Origin: Hadesarchaea archaeon
Lineage (GTDB): Archaea > Hadarchaeota > Hadarchaeia > Hadarchaeales > Hadarchaeaceae
Assembly: GCA_030601675.1 (NCBI GenBank)
Contig: JAUWBN010000011.1
Span: 1 to 37,622 of the forward strand
DNA length: 37,622 bases
Reading direction: 5' to 3'
Shown: in pieces, positions 30,554 to 37,622 of the stretch
Numbering within the stretch: the first letter of the stretch is position 1
Layout of the letters: the number at the start of each line of letters is the position of its first letter
Program-made: the position numbers and the translations under genes
Notes under the pieces: generated by a model
Seen by the model: the letters and a program-made list of their open reading frames with translations, nothing else
The model's database searches: none
What the model was told of the DNA's origin: nothing

Positions 30554-31213
30554 ATGTACGAGCGGGAGTGCGAGGAGTTAGTTGAGCGCCTCGTCCGATG
30601 GGGCTACCTGAGCAAACGAGATATCATCGACGCTTTCAAAAAAGTACCACGTCATGATTTTATCCCTGAAAACATCCGGGACTACTCCTATGCCGATCAA
30701 CCGCTCTCGATAGGCCACGGGCAGACGATCTCGGCCCCCAGCATGATCACCATCATGTTGGAATCGCTCGACCTCAAGGCGGGGCAGAAGGTGCTCGAGG
30801 TGGGTACGGGCTCCGGGTACAACGCCGCCCTCATCGCCGAGATAGTCGGTAAAGGGGGAAGGGTCTTCTCAATGGAGCGGATTGACGAACTGGCCGAATT
30901 TGGGCGCGCGAACCTCGAGAGAACTGGATATGGCTGGGTTCAGGTCGTCATTGGGGATGGGACATGCGGCTACGAAAAAGAGGCCCCTTGGGACCGCATC
31001 CTCGTGACCGCCTGCGCCCCCGAGCTGCCGAAGCCCCTAGTTGAGCAGCTGAAAATCGGCGGAAAGATCGGTGCGCCGGTTGGTCAACACTACATGTTTC
31101 AGACATGGCTCGTCGCGGAAAGACGTGGAAAGAAGGAACTTAAAATTGAGGAGCGAGGGGGCTGCTCCTTCGTGCCCCTAGTTGGAAAATGTGGGTGGAA
31201 GGCGGGGGACTAA
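30554..31213 (+). CDS. pcm: Protein-L-isoaspartate O-methyltransferase
   Basis: The 219-residue enzyme methylates isoaspartyl residues formed by ageing of Asn and Asp, starting their repair. Signature segments are RHDFIPENIRDYSYADQPLSIGHGQTISAPSMIT for substrate binding. SAM binding is by VLEVGTGSGYNAALIAEIVG, RVFSMERIDELAE and WDRILVTACAPELPKPLVEQLKIGG. Its length is normal. The gene ends four bases inside the 3' end of the convergent FEN1 gene. A TTTATTTT tract 12-20 bases before the ATG is the likely TATA region. Confidence 0.95.
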   Translation: MYERECEELVERLVRWGYLSKRDIIDAFKKVPRHDFIPENIRDYSYADQPLSIGHGQTISAPSMITIMLESLDLKAGQKVLEVGTGSGYNAALIAEIVGKGGRVFSMERIDELAEFGRANLERTGYGWVQVVIGDGTCGYEKEAPWDRILVTACAPELPKPLVEQLKIGGKIGAPVGQHYMFQTWLVAERRGKKELKIEERGGCSFVPLVGKCGWKAGD

Positions 31214-32238
31214 CCTAACCACTTCTCGAGCGAAACCTGTTCCCGCTCGCGCTGCTCCTTGAGCAATCGATCGATGCCCGTCTGTACTCTAGATTCCGAA
31301 AAATCGTGCTCCGTGCACAGGAACTCCTTGATCCCCTCTGGGTCCGGGTCACCCCATTCCAGCTTATACTTACCCGTGATATTCGGCTTCAGAAAAATCT
31401 CACGTACCTCAAGCGGGTCAATTTCAAATTTTTCGCCGAGCTCGGTCTTCGCGATCTGCTTGATAGAACCGTGTTCTTTGACGAGCTCGAGCGCCTTTTT
31501 CGGCCCTATACCCTTTATTCCTGCGTTGTAATCGGTCCCGATTAAGATGCCGATATCTACGAGCTGCTCTTGGGTTATCCCGAGTTCCCTCAAGAACGCT
31601 TGGAGTTCGATCATCTCAGGAGAAACCTCGATGTACACGTCCTTTCCAGGTAGCTTCCGCCTGCCCGTGATGGCCAAGTTGCGCACGAGTATCTGGGCCC
31701 CAAAGAGGAGGCTGTCAAAATCTTGGCTCGCGGCCGCCCACGCATCGCGCTGCCGAACGAGGTGCGCCGCCTGAGCCTCGCCCTCCCCCGGTGCCTGAAC
31801 CCAAGGTAATCCCATGTGACCCAAAAGTGTCTGCGCTTGGTTAATCATCCGCTCGTTCACCCGCCCCGCACGCTGGGCAAACTTCTTCGCCTCTTTTACC
31901 CTGCCCTCCTTGAGCGCGGCTGCCCACTCCTCGGCCGCCTCCTTCCTCACCGCGCGACGCTGCTCAACGGTGCGTAGCTTCAGCTTGGGCGGCTCCCCAT
32001 CGAACACGTACACTGGCTTGATCCCTGCCTCGATCAGATTCGCGGTCCGGTAGAAGAGGCCGGAGAGATGGGAGGTTATTCTCCCCTTGGAGTCCTTAAG
32101 GAACTCCCCGTCACGCTGCCGGATAATCGAGAGGAACTGATAGAGCGAGTTCATCGCGTCAATCGCAATTATCTGTCCGCGAAGCTGCTCCAGCCCAACT
32201 TTTTGTTTCGGCACGATGTCGCCTAACTGGACGCCCAT
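31210..32238 (-). CDS. fen: Flap endonuclease 1
   Basis: This structure-specific nuclease removes 5' flaps in Okazaki-fragment maturation and repair. The 342-residue protein carries all acidic sites: AIDAMN (Asp27), VFDGEPP (Asp80), GEGEAQAA (Glu152/Glu154), SQDFDSLLFG (Asp173/Asp175) and GTDYN (around Asp225). The helix-hairpin-helix GIKGIGPKKALELV is also present. It closes with QVSLEKWLG, a canonical PCNA-binding PIP box. The TATA-like TTTTTAAG around 32270 lies about 30 bases before the ATG. The 111-base gap to rpoK shows no other gene. Confidence 0.96.
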   Translation of the reverse strand: MGVQLGDIVPKQKVGLEQLRGQIIAIDAMNSLYQFLSIIRQRDGEFLKDSKGRITSHLSGLFYRTANLIEAGIKPVYVFDGEPPKLKLRTVEQRRAVRKEAAEEWAAALKEGRVKEAKKFAQRAGRVNERMINQAQTLLGHMGLPWVQAPGEGEAQAAHLVRQRDAWAAASQDFDSLLFGAQILVRNLAITGRRKLPGKDVYIEVSPEMIELQAFLRELGITQEQLVDIGILIGTDYNAGIKGIGPKKALELVKEHGSIKQIAKTELGEKFEIDPLEVREIFLKPNITGKYKLEWGDPDPEGIKEFLCTEHDFSESRVQTGIDRLLKEQREREQVSLEKWLG

Positions 32239-32349
32239 GCCAGCCCCAATGATAACTCATCTTGCAATGCACTTAAAAATCAGAGCACGTGAAGATCGTT
32301 AAGCGGTAATTTTGGGAGCAGGGAGCCACGTCCTTTAAGGCAGGGTAGT

Positions 32350-32561
32350 TCACGCCATTTCACCAGGTAATCTTCGCACAACAGTTATCGGAATTGCTTC
32401 CTTCTCGAACTCTAAAAGGGCGATATCGATGGGGTTACCCATGGCCTCCGGCACCTCAATGAGCACGGGTGCACCCATTGATATTTGAAGGGCTCTGGCC
32501 CCAACGATGCGGGCTTTCTCGAAGCGGGTATATTTTTTTGGAAAAATGAGCGAGCCCCCAT
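32350..32561 (-). CDS. rpoK: RNA polymerase subunit K (Rpb6 homologue), frame interrupted at an A7 run
   Basis: The frame reads [20 protein letters not shown], then MGAPVLIEV and [17 protein letters not shown], ending LPGEMA. This is nearly the whole archaeal RpoK, the small subunit that helps hold the polymerase clamp. The conserved frame has no ATG/GTG/TTG start: its first candidate is ATT at 32547 (65 residues). The natural start is the ATG at 32561, which overlaps the thermosome stop as TGATG, but it is in a different frame. Adding one A to the A7 run (32533-32539), or slipping -1 at A-AAA-AAT, joins the two as [16 protein letters not shown]. Either the assembly lost a base, a frameshift occurs, or ATT is used. 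Confidence 0.85.
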
Positions 32562-34201
32562 CACATCGGCGGCATACCGCCCATTCCAGCGCCTGGTGGG
32601 CCTCTCTCCTCCTCTAATTTGCCCGCAGCGATGACATCGTCGATCCGTAGAATCATCTCCGCTACCTCGCTAGCCGACTTGATGGCCTGTGTCTTAACGC
32701 GCAGGGGCTCAACTATACCCAGCTTTGGTGCGCTCGTCACCTTCCCGCTTATCACGTCGATTCCGATGTCCTTGCCACCTTTCTTTTCATGGGCTGCGCG
32801 CAGCTGTACCAAGATGTCTATTGGATCCAGCCCAGCATTCTCCGCCAAGGTTCGCGGAATTATCTCAATTGCATCGGCAAACGCATTGACGGCGAGAGCC
32901 TCGCGTCCCCCGACCGTATCGGCGTACTCTCGCAGGCCCTTCGCAACCTCTATCTCTGGAGCACCCGCACCCGCTATAATCTTGCCGTCCTCAATCGCTG
33001 CTGAGACTACGCTAACCGCATCGTGTGCTGCCCGCTCGACCTCGTCGACCACGTGCTCGGTGCCACCCCTCACCAGCAGGCTTACGGCTTTCGGATCCTT
33101 GCAACCCTCGATGAACGTCATCTCCTCGCCCGCTATCTTGCGCTCCTCCACGAGCGCTGCCGAGCCGAGGTCCTTCGCCGTGAAATCCTTGATGTTACTT
33201 ACTATCTTGCCCCCCGTCGCACGAGCGAGTTTCTCCATGTCAGACTCCTTGACCCTTCGAGCCGCTAGGATTCCTGCCTTCGCGAGGTAGTGCTGGGCTA
33301 TGTCGTCGATTCCCTTTTGGCACAGGACGACGTTGGCGCCCGCCTTCTTCACCTGCCCAACCATTTCCTGCAGCATGCGCCGCTCCTCCTCTAGGAAACT
33401 TCGAAGCTGCTCAGGGTCGGTTATGTTGATCTTGGCATCGGTCTCGGTTTCTTTGACCTCGAGGGCTAGGTTGAGCAGGGCTATCTTCGCCTTCTCAACC
33501 CGCCTCGGCATTCCGGGATGAACGACTTCCTTGTCGAGTATCAAGCCTTGGACGAGTTGGGAGTCCGCCGAGCTGCCCCCACTCTTCTTCTCGACCTTGA
33601 TGTTGTCGATGTCCGCCTCGAGCTTGCCGTCCGATTCCTCGACTATTTGCCCGACGGCTTTGACACAGAGCTCCGCGAGCTTCTCCCCCCGCATCTCTGA
33701 GCCCTTGCTGCTCATCGAGGTCAAGGCGATCTGCTGGAGCATCCTGTCGTCGTCTTTTGAAACACTTACAACCATGTTGCCCAAAATTTCTTGCGCCTTC
33801 GCGGCTGCCCGTCGATAACCGGACGCGATGACGGTAGCATGGATGTCCCGATCGAGAAGCTCCTCAGCTTGCTTCAAAAGCTCTCCCGCAAGCACCACTG
33901 CGGTGGTCGTGCCATCACCCACCTCGTCCTCCTGGACCTTGGAGACCTCGACCATCATCTTCGCTGCAGGGTGCTCGACGTCCATTTCATCGAGGATGGT
34001 GACGCCATCGTTGGTTATGGTGACGTCGCCCAAGCTGTCGACGAGCATCTTATCCATCCCGCGCGGGCCCAAAGTCGTGCGGACCGCCTGAGCAATCACT
34101 CGGGCGGCCATGATGTTCATGCGCTGGGCATCTCGCCCCAAGTACCGCTGAACCCTCTCAGGCAGAATTAGGACTGGTTGTCCTCCCAACTGGCTTGCCA
34201 T
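32561..34201 (-). CDS. Thermosome subunit (group II chaperonin)
   Basis: The 546-residue protein folds proteins in a closed two-ring complex using ATP. Signatures are [33 protein letters not shown] (ATP site, residues ~42-75), [16 protein letters not shown] (hydrolytic Asp region), VLLRGGTE-like [18 protein letters not shown], and [20 protein letters not shown]. It ends in the flexible Gly/Met-rich tail [10 protein letters not shown]. The rpoK start overlaps its stop, so the two form an operon. GGAAGA lies seven bases before the ATG. Only one subunit type is present in the window. Confidence 0.97.
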   Translation of the reverse strand: MASQLGGQPVLILPERVQRYLGRDAQRMNIMAARVIAQAVRTTLGPRGMDKMLVDSLGDVTITNDGVTILDEMDVEHPAAKMMVEVSKVQEDEVGDGTTTAVVLAGELLKQAEELLDRDIHATVIASGYRRAAAKAQEILGNMVVSVSKDDDRMLQQIALTSMSSKGSEMRGEKLAELCVKAVGQIVEESDGKLEADIDNIKVEKKSGGSSADSQLVQGLILDKEVVHPGMPRRVEKAKIALLNLALEVKETETDAKINITDPEQLRSFLEEERRMLQEMVGQVKKAGANVVLCQKGIDDIAQHYLAKAGILAARRVKESDMEKLARATGGKIVSNIKDFTAKDLGSAALVEERKIAGEEMTFIEGCKDPKAVSLLVRGGTEHVVDEVERAAHDAVSVVSAAIEDGKIIAGAGAPEIEVAKGLREYADTVGGREALAVNAFADAIEIIPRTLAENAGLDPIDILVQLRAAHEKKGGKDIGIDVISGKVTSAPKLGIVEPLRVKTQAIKSASEVAEMILRIDDVIAAGKLEEERGPPGAGMGGMPPM

Positions 34202-34260
34202 AAAATCTTCCTTAAATCCATCTACTCTAATTTTCTACTAATTCAGAAGATTTGTTCGTA

Positions 34261-35781
34261 TTAAAGCTTTACTTTTGGGCCTTTCCACTCGCCTAGCGGC
34301 ACCCCTAGCTCCCGCTCGACCACTGGTCTGTGGATCGAGTTCATACTGCAAAATGGTATTATGCGACCATCTGGTACAGCGTAGTGGATGACACAGCGCT
34401 CAACCCGATCTTGGCAGAAGTTGTAGGGGTCCATGAAATGCATGCATCCTATCATCAGCGCTCGCTCGTGGAACTCCGCGAGGGCTGAATACTCGCCGGT
34501 GCGGAGGATGTTAAACATGATCTTCAACAAGTTGAGTCCTTTAGGCGCTTTTCTCAAATCGATAGTGCCTGGTATATCCTTGAGGGCTTTTGCTATGACC
34601 TTCGCCTTAGTGCCGAATCCGCCGCGTTTGATTTCATCCACGTATTTGTCCAACAGCTTAAACAGCTCCTCAACATTCACGAACCTCGTTATCGGGATCA
34701 TCTTGCCGTCATCCACAAAAACGTAGGTCCCTGCACCGCAGTGCTCATGGCAGGCGAACTCAACGTGGGGTTCGCCCTTATACGCCTCGATGAAGTGAGA
34801 AATGGAAACGACGCACGGTATGGGGTAAAAATCTGAAACATTGATCTGTCCATCGGTCTGCTTCTCCACAGCTTTCAGAAAATCTGGGATAGTTATTCTC
34901 CATTTTTCCCGCTCCTGCTGGGAGATGCGCCCGGCGAACGAAACTGGCTGCACGTTCACGCACTTGACGACGTCCAAGTTCTTGATCGCAAAACGGATGA
35001 TATCACCAACTTGATTGTCGTTCACCTCCTTAACGAGGGTCACAACAAGCACGACGCTGCGAAGGCCCGCCTTTCGACAGTTTTCAATCGCCTCAAGCTT
35101 GTGGTGCAAAACGTCCTGCCCCCGCGTGATCTTGTACGGTTCAGGCGTCACGCCATCAAATTGGAGATAGAGGGTACTCAATCCCGCTTCCACAAGCCGC
35201 TTCACGAAGTCCAAGTCCTCGGCAATCCTTATGCCGTTGGTGTTGACTTCAACGTGAGGGAACCCCGCCTTTTTGGCGGCGCGCACGATGTCTGGAAGGT
35301 CTTCGCGGAGGGTTGGCTCACCGCCAGAAAGCTGTAGAGCTGGCGCCGGTACCGGCTTGTTTGCTCGAAGGTTATGAATCATCTCAACCACCTGTTCAAA
35401 CGTGGGTTCGTAGACGTAGCCAGCTGCCGCTGCATTTGCAAAACAAATTGGGCAGCGCATGTTGCAACGATTGGTGACATCGATTATGCCCAAACTCGTG
35501 TGCGACTTATGATTGGGGCAGATGCCGCAATCTAACGGGCACCCCTGATTTTCCTCTGTCCGCGGGTTTTCAACCTTTTTGCCGACGCGCGCGAACTTTT
35601 GAACCCATTTGTATAGCTCCACATCTGACCAGTAAATATCTTCGAATTTGCCGTGCTCGGGACATTCCTTCTTTATCAGTGCTTTACCATTTTCCTCAAC
35701 CACATCCGCTTCGATGACCTTTAAGCACTCTGGGCAAAGGCTCTTCGTTTTTTTAAGTAATTTTTCCCTCATCCCAATCAT
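34261..35781 (-). CDS. tes: Radical SAM tetraether lipid synthase-like protein (Tes family)
   Basis: The 506-residue protein resembles the archaeal Tes enzymes that join isoprenoid chains of two lipids into GDGTs. N-terminal metal-binding cysteines (CPEC at 16-19, Cys40/His43) are followed by CPLDCGICPNHKSHT (Cys81, 85, 88). The radical SAM motif is CNMRCPIC (Cys106, 110, 113), with LSGGEPTLREDLP next. A late CHEHCGAGTYVF and FCQDRVERCVIHYAVPDGRIIPFCSMN bind further clusters. The length agrees with Tes. Its neighbour carS makes CDP-archaeol, an upstream lipid precursor, which supports a lipid role. A TATA box lies 24 bases before the ATG (leaderless). Related radical SAM proteins of unknown function are the alternative. 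Confidence 0.82.
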   Translation of the reverse strand: MIGMREKLLKKTKSLCPECLKVIEADVVEENGKALIKKECPEHGKFEDIYWSDVELYKWVQKFARVGKKVENPRTEENQGCPLDCGICPNHKSHTSLGIIDVTNRCNMRCPICFANAAAAGYVYEPTFEQVVEMIHNLRANKPVPAPALQLSGGEPTLREDLPDIVRAAKKAGFPHVEVNTNGIRIAEDLDFVKRLVEAGLSTLYLQFDGVTPEPYKITRGQDVLHHKLEAIENCRKAGLRSVVLVVTLVKEVNDNQVGDIIRFAIKNLDVVKCVNVQPVSFAGRISQQEREKWRITIPDFLKAVEKQTDGQINVSDFYPIPCVVSISHFIEAYKGEPHVEFACHEHCGAGTYVFVDDGKMIPITRFVNVEELFKLLDKYVDEIKRGGFGTKAKVIAKALKDIPGTIDLRKAPKGLNLLKIMFNILRTGEYSALAEFHERALMIGCMHFMDPYNFCQDRVERCVIHYAVPDGRIIPFCSMNSIHRPVVERELGVPLGEWKGPKVKL

Positions 35782-35798
35782 TCACCACTAAAAGGGGA

Positions 35799-35822
35799 GA
35801 TATTTAAATCATCGGTATAAAT
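35799..35822. promoter_or_regulatory. Divergent TATA boxes between tes and carS
   Basis: GATATTTAAATC (35799-35810) lies about 24 bases before the tes ATG on the minus strand. TATAAAT (35816-35822) lies 44-50 bases before the carS TTG and leaves a short leader with its ribosome site. The two boxes are only six bases apart, so the promoters may interfere or be co-regulated. Confidence 0.6.
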
Positions 35823-35865
35823 CGGAGTGGCACCAAGTTCCTGTGGAAGACTCTAAGGTGAGGAG

Positions 35866-36372
35866 TTGAACGAGCTGCTTCAAATTCTGGGCTCAGCACT
35901 TTGGTTTATCCTGCCCGCCTACATCGCGAACGCGGCGCCGGTCGTGCTGGGTGGTGGCGGGGCCATCGATGGGGGCAGGCGGTTCATCGACGGGCACAGG
36001 ATTTTCGGTGCGGGCAAGACGGTGCGCGGGTTCCTCGCTGGGCTGGCGGCCGGCACCCTCGTCGGGATGCTACAAGGCATCGCCACAGGGTCGCTCTCGC
36101 ACTACCTCGCCTTGGGTTTCCTGCTCGCCCTGGGGGCTCTGATGGGCGACCTGCTCGGGAGCTTCATCAAGCGCAGGCTCGGCATCAAACGCGGTAGCGC
36201 AGCTCCTGGACTCGATCAACTTAGTTTTGTAGTCGTCGCCCTGCTCGCGGCAAGCCCATTAGCCCTCCTCGGCTGGGGGAAAATTCTCACTATAATCATC
36301 ATCACCCCACCGATTCACCTCGCCACAAATTTCGGCGGCTACAAGCTGGGGCGCAAAAGCAGGCCCTACTGA
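35866..36372 (+). CDS. carS: CDP-archaeol synthase
   Basis: The 168-residue membrane enzyme activates digeranylgeranylglyceryl phosphate with CTP to CDP-archaeol, the branch point for polar head groups. It has about five helices and the family motifs YIANAAPVVLGGG, DGGRRFIDGHRIFGAGKTVRGFLAGLAAG (catalytic/metal region), GALMGDLLGSFIKRRLGIKRGSAAPGLDQLSFVV, and a late PIHLATN. The start is TTG. It is fixed by AAGGTGAGGAG immediately before it and by the family N-terminus. It ends seven bases inside the convergent phosphoribosyltransferase gene. Confidence 0.93.
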   Translation: MNELLQILGSALWFILPAYIANAAPVVLGGGGAIDGGRRFIDGHRIFGAGKTVRGFLAGLAAGTLVGMLQGIATGSLSHYLALGFLLALGALMGDLLGSFIKRRLGIKRGSAAPGLDQLSFVVVALLAASPLALLGWGKILTIIIITPPIHLATNFGGYKLGRKSRPY

Positions 36373-36827
36373 CCGCCGCGCTTGACTGGTGCCTTTTCCC
36401 AAGGAAAGACGACCCATTTGTCGGTTTTAAACGTAAAATAATCCGGCTTCAATCGAGACTGCGGTTTATATGCGATGGTTGCTACGCGTATCTCCTTCGC
36501 CCCCTTGCGCTTGAGGTGTTTGAGCGCGAACTCCAAGCTCGTGCCTGTATCCGTGACATCATCGACGACCAACACCTTACCCGAAATCCCCTTGATGTCG
36601 GCATAGAGCTCAGGTTTCTTGAGGTGCAGGTTGACGCCATTATAAAACTTCACGTGAATGACGCGCAGAAGCTTGTCCCCAAGCAGGTGCGAGAGCCGCA
36701 CGGCGGGGATCAGACCGCCTCGGGCTATGCCGACGATGATATCTGGATCGAACTCGCGCTTTATGGTGTCGGCTAGAGCAGTAACGGCCTCCTCGACCTC
36801 TTCCCAACTCATCGATAGGAGTTCCAT
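36366..36827 (-). CDS. Purine phosphoribosyltransferase-like protein
   Basis: The 153-residue protein is a type I phosphoribosyltransferase. The PRPP motif VLVVDDVTDTGTSLEFAL lies at residues ~84-101, and IIVGIARGGLIPAVRLSHLLG is the PPi loop. FKTDKWVVFPWEK closes the base pocket as in XGPRT-like archaeal enzymes. It would salvage a purine base with PRPP. The ATG at 36827 (MELLSMSWEEVEEAV) is the family start; the longer frame runs into the cation exporter gene. It follows the CDF gene by 67 bases, perhaps in the same transcript. Confidence 0.88.
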   Translation of the reverse strand: MELLSMSWEEVEEAVTALADTIKREFDPDIIVGIARGGLIPAVRLSHLLGDKLLRVIHVKFYNGVNLHLKKPELYADIKGISGKVLVVDDVTDTGTSLEFALKHLKRKGAKEIRVATIAYKPQSRLKPDYFTFKTDKWVVFPWEKAPVKRGGQ

Positions 36828-36894
36828 CGCGGCCACTTGGGAAATAATCTCATAGGATGAATTAAAAAAGGATTGCTGAGGCGCGAAATTGCAG

Positions 36895-37622
36895 CTATTC
36901 TCCCGGCGCCAAGCGACAGACAAAAGGACCCTCACACTTCTCGCACTCCAATTGAAGAGTCGTGTGCGCGATGCCGAACTTCAGCCTGAGAAGCTCATTT
37001 ACCTCGTCTAAAATCTCCGCAGCTTTGCTGACCATTTGATCCTCAATCAGTAGGTGCCCGCTCATCGCGTGCATCCCGGAAGTGATCGTCCAGACGTGTA
37101 AATCATGGAGATCGCGAACTCCTTTCACCTTTTTGACTTCATGGGTGATTTCCCTCACGTCTGTGTGCTTCGGCACTGATTCAAGTAAAACGCCGCCCGC
37201 CTCTCTTATCAAGCCAATCGCCCAAATTAGGACCATCGCACCTATCAGGAAGCTTACCAGCGGGTCAACGACGTAAACGCCAGTAAAAATGATTACAATA
37301 CCCGCTGTGATGACCCCCACCGAGGAAATTGTGTCAGTAAGGACGTGTAGGAAGGCGCCGCGAATGTTGATGCTTTCCGATCTCGTCCTCTTGAGCGCGA
37401 GGAGCACAGCTAAATTCGCCCCAAGCCCCACGATTGCAACCCCTAACATTATCGGGCCCCCGACTTCAGGTGGATGCAAAAATCGCAGGTACGCCTCATA
37501 AAATATGTAGAGGGCTAGGAAGACGAGAATGATGCCGTTCGCAAGCGCGGCAAGGATTTCCGCTCGATAATAACCATATGTCTTCGTTCGAGTCGCCGGC
37601 CTTCGAGCCACCCTTATCGCGA
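36895..37622 (-). CDS. Cation diffusion facilitator (CDF) metal exporter, 5' end outside window
   Basis: The frame is open past the window end and lacks its first helices. What is present starts in IRVARRPATRTKTYGYYRAEILAALANG, the CDF loop after TM2. HVLTDTISSVGVI follows, with the metal-binding HxxxD. Next come the last helices, and then the cytoplasmic CDF dimerisation domain (DVREITHEVKKVKGVRDLHDLHVWTITSGMHAMSGHLLI) with HVW. It ends ECEKCEGPFVCRLAPGE, a Cys-rich tail. It exports Zn2+ or a related divalent ion in exchange for H+. The CxxC tail may bind a metal. Confidence 0.92.
   Translation of the reverse strand, partial: AIRVARRPATRTKTYGYYRAEILAALANGIILVFLALYIFYEAYLRFLHPPEVGGPIMLGVAIVGLGANLAVLLALKRTRSESINIRGAFLHVLTDTISSVGVITAGIVIIFTGVYVVDPLVSFLIGAMVLIWAIGLIREAGGVLLESVPKHTDVREITHEVKKVKGVRDLHDLHVWTITSGMHAMSGHLLIEDQMVSKAAEILDEVNELLRLKFGIAHTTLQLECEKCEGPFVCRLAPGE

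Noticed and set aside
32239-32349. Small RNA or tRNA fragment between fen and rpoK
   Set aside because: No stable fold or known RNA motif was seen; the TTTTTAAG near 32270 is adequate as the FEN1 promoter.
32619-33290. A 223-codon open frame antisense to the thermosome gene
   Set aside because: Low-complexity Ser/Ala/Thr-rich translation of a conserved chaperonin gene read backward; no start signal.
1-37622. CRISPR array, insertion sequence, integrase or replication origin
   Set aside because: No regularly spaced repeats, transposase motifs, attachment-site duplications or Orc1/Cdc6 gene were seen anywhere in the window.

Overview
This window is archaeal chromosome. It carries a group II chaperonin (thermosome), FEN1, an RNA polymerase subunit K remnant frame, TiaS (agmatidine synthase), deoxyhypusine synthase, CDP-archaeol synthase, a tetraether-synthase-like radical SAM enzyme, bifunctional FBP aldolase/phosphatase and several archaea-only families (DUF371, UPF0282, PAC2). 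The set points to a euryarchaeal-type, probably thermophilic lineage; the species cannot be named from this sequence. Many genes start with GTG or TTG, and TATA boxes often lie about 20-26 bases before the start codon (leaderless mRNAs). No tRNA, rRNA, CRISPR array, transposase or integrase was seen. No stretch longer than 300 bases lacks a gene.

Layout. 1-8.0 kb: a truncated cation/proton antiporter, an M29 aminopeptidase, a PAC2 protein, a UPF0282 metallo-hydrolase, ArgRS, and the tightly coupled tiaS-dys pair. 8.0-11.1 kb: one large surface protein of Ig/FnIII-like repeats, with a very strong bias for Asn right after Asp/Glu. 11.2-17.7 kb: small conserved archaeal genes (UPF0173, DUF429, a single-cyclin TFB-like protein beside an oxidoreductase N-terminal remnant, a MinD-like ATPase, a Zn-knuckle/winged-helix protein, a Mut7-C nuclease, AMMECR1, a membrane protein) and FBP aldolase/phosphatase. 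17.7-30.1 kb: a glycan/lipid-linked saccharide region that is AT-richer in its middle. It holds a GT-C-like membrane protein, a VTT/DedA protein, a nucleotidyltransferase-cupin fusion, three GT4 glycosyltransferases, a CE4 deacetylase, two radical SAM enzymes (one with a small membrane partner), an LPG-synthase/AglD-type membrane protein, a PAP2 phosphatase and a tiny Trm112-like protein. 30.1-37.6 kb: DUF371, Pcm, FEN1, rpoK, thermosome, tetraether synthase, carS, a phosphoribosyltransferase and a truncated CDF cation exporter.

How the genes fit together. The tes and carS genes are divergent neighbours and both serve archaeal membrane-lipid synthesis. The 17.7-30.1 kb block looks like a sugar-activation, transfer, deacetylation and lipid-carrier recycling set for a surface glycolipid or glycan. 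tiaS with argS, dys, rpoK, fen and the thermosome are core information-processing and protein-quality genes.

Most interesting anomalies: the acidic-Asn dipeptide bias of the surface protein; a radical SAM gene with no AUG/GUG/UUG before its cluster motif, which probably starts at a CUG overlapping the stop of a small membrane protein; an rpoK that needs a -1 shift at an A7 run; an FAD-enzyme N-terminal remnant joined to a TFB-like gene; and key-residue substitutions in the MinD-like, UPF0173 and antiporter proteins.
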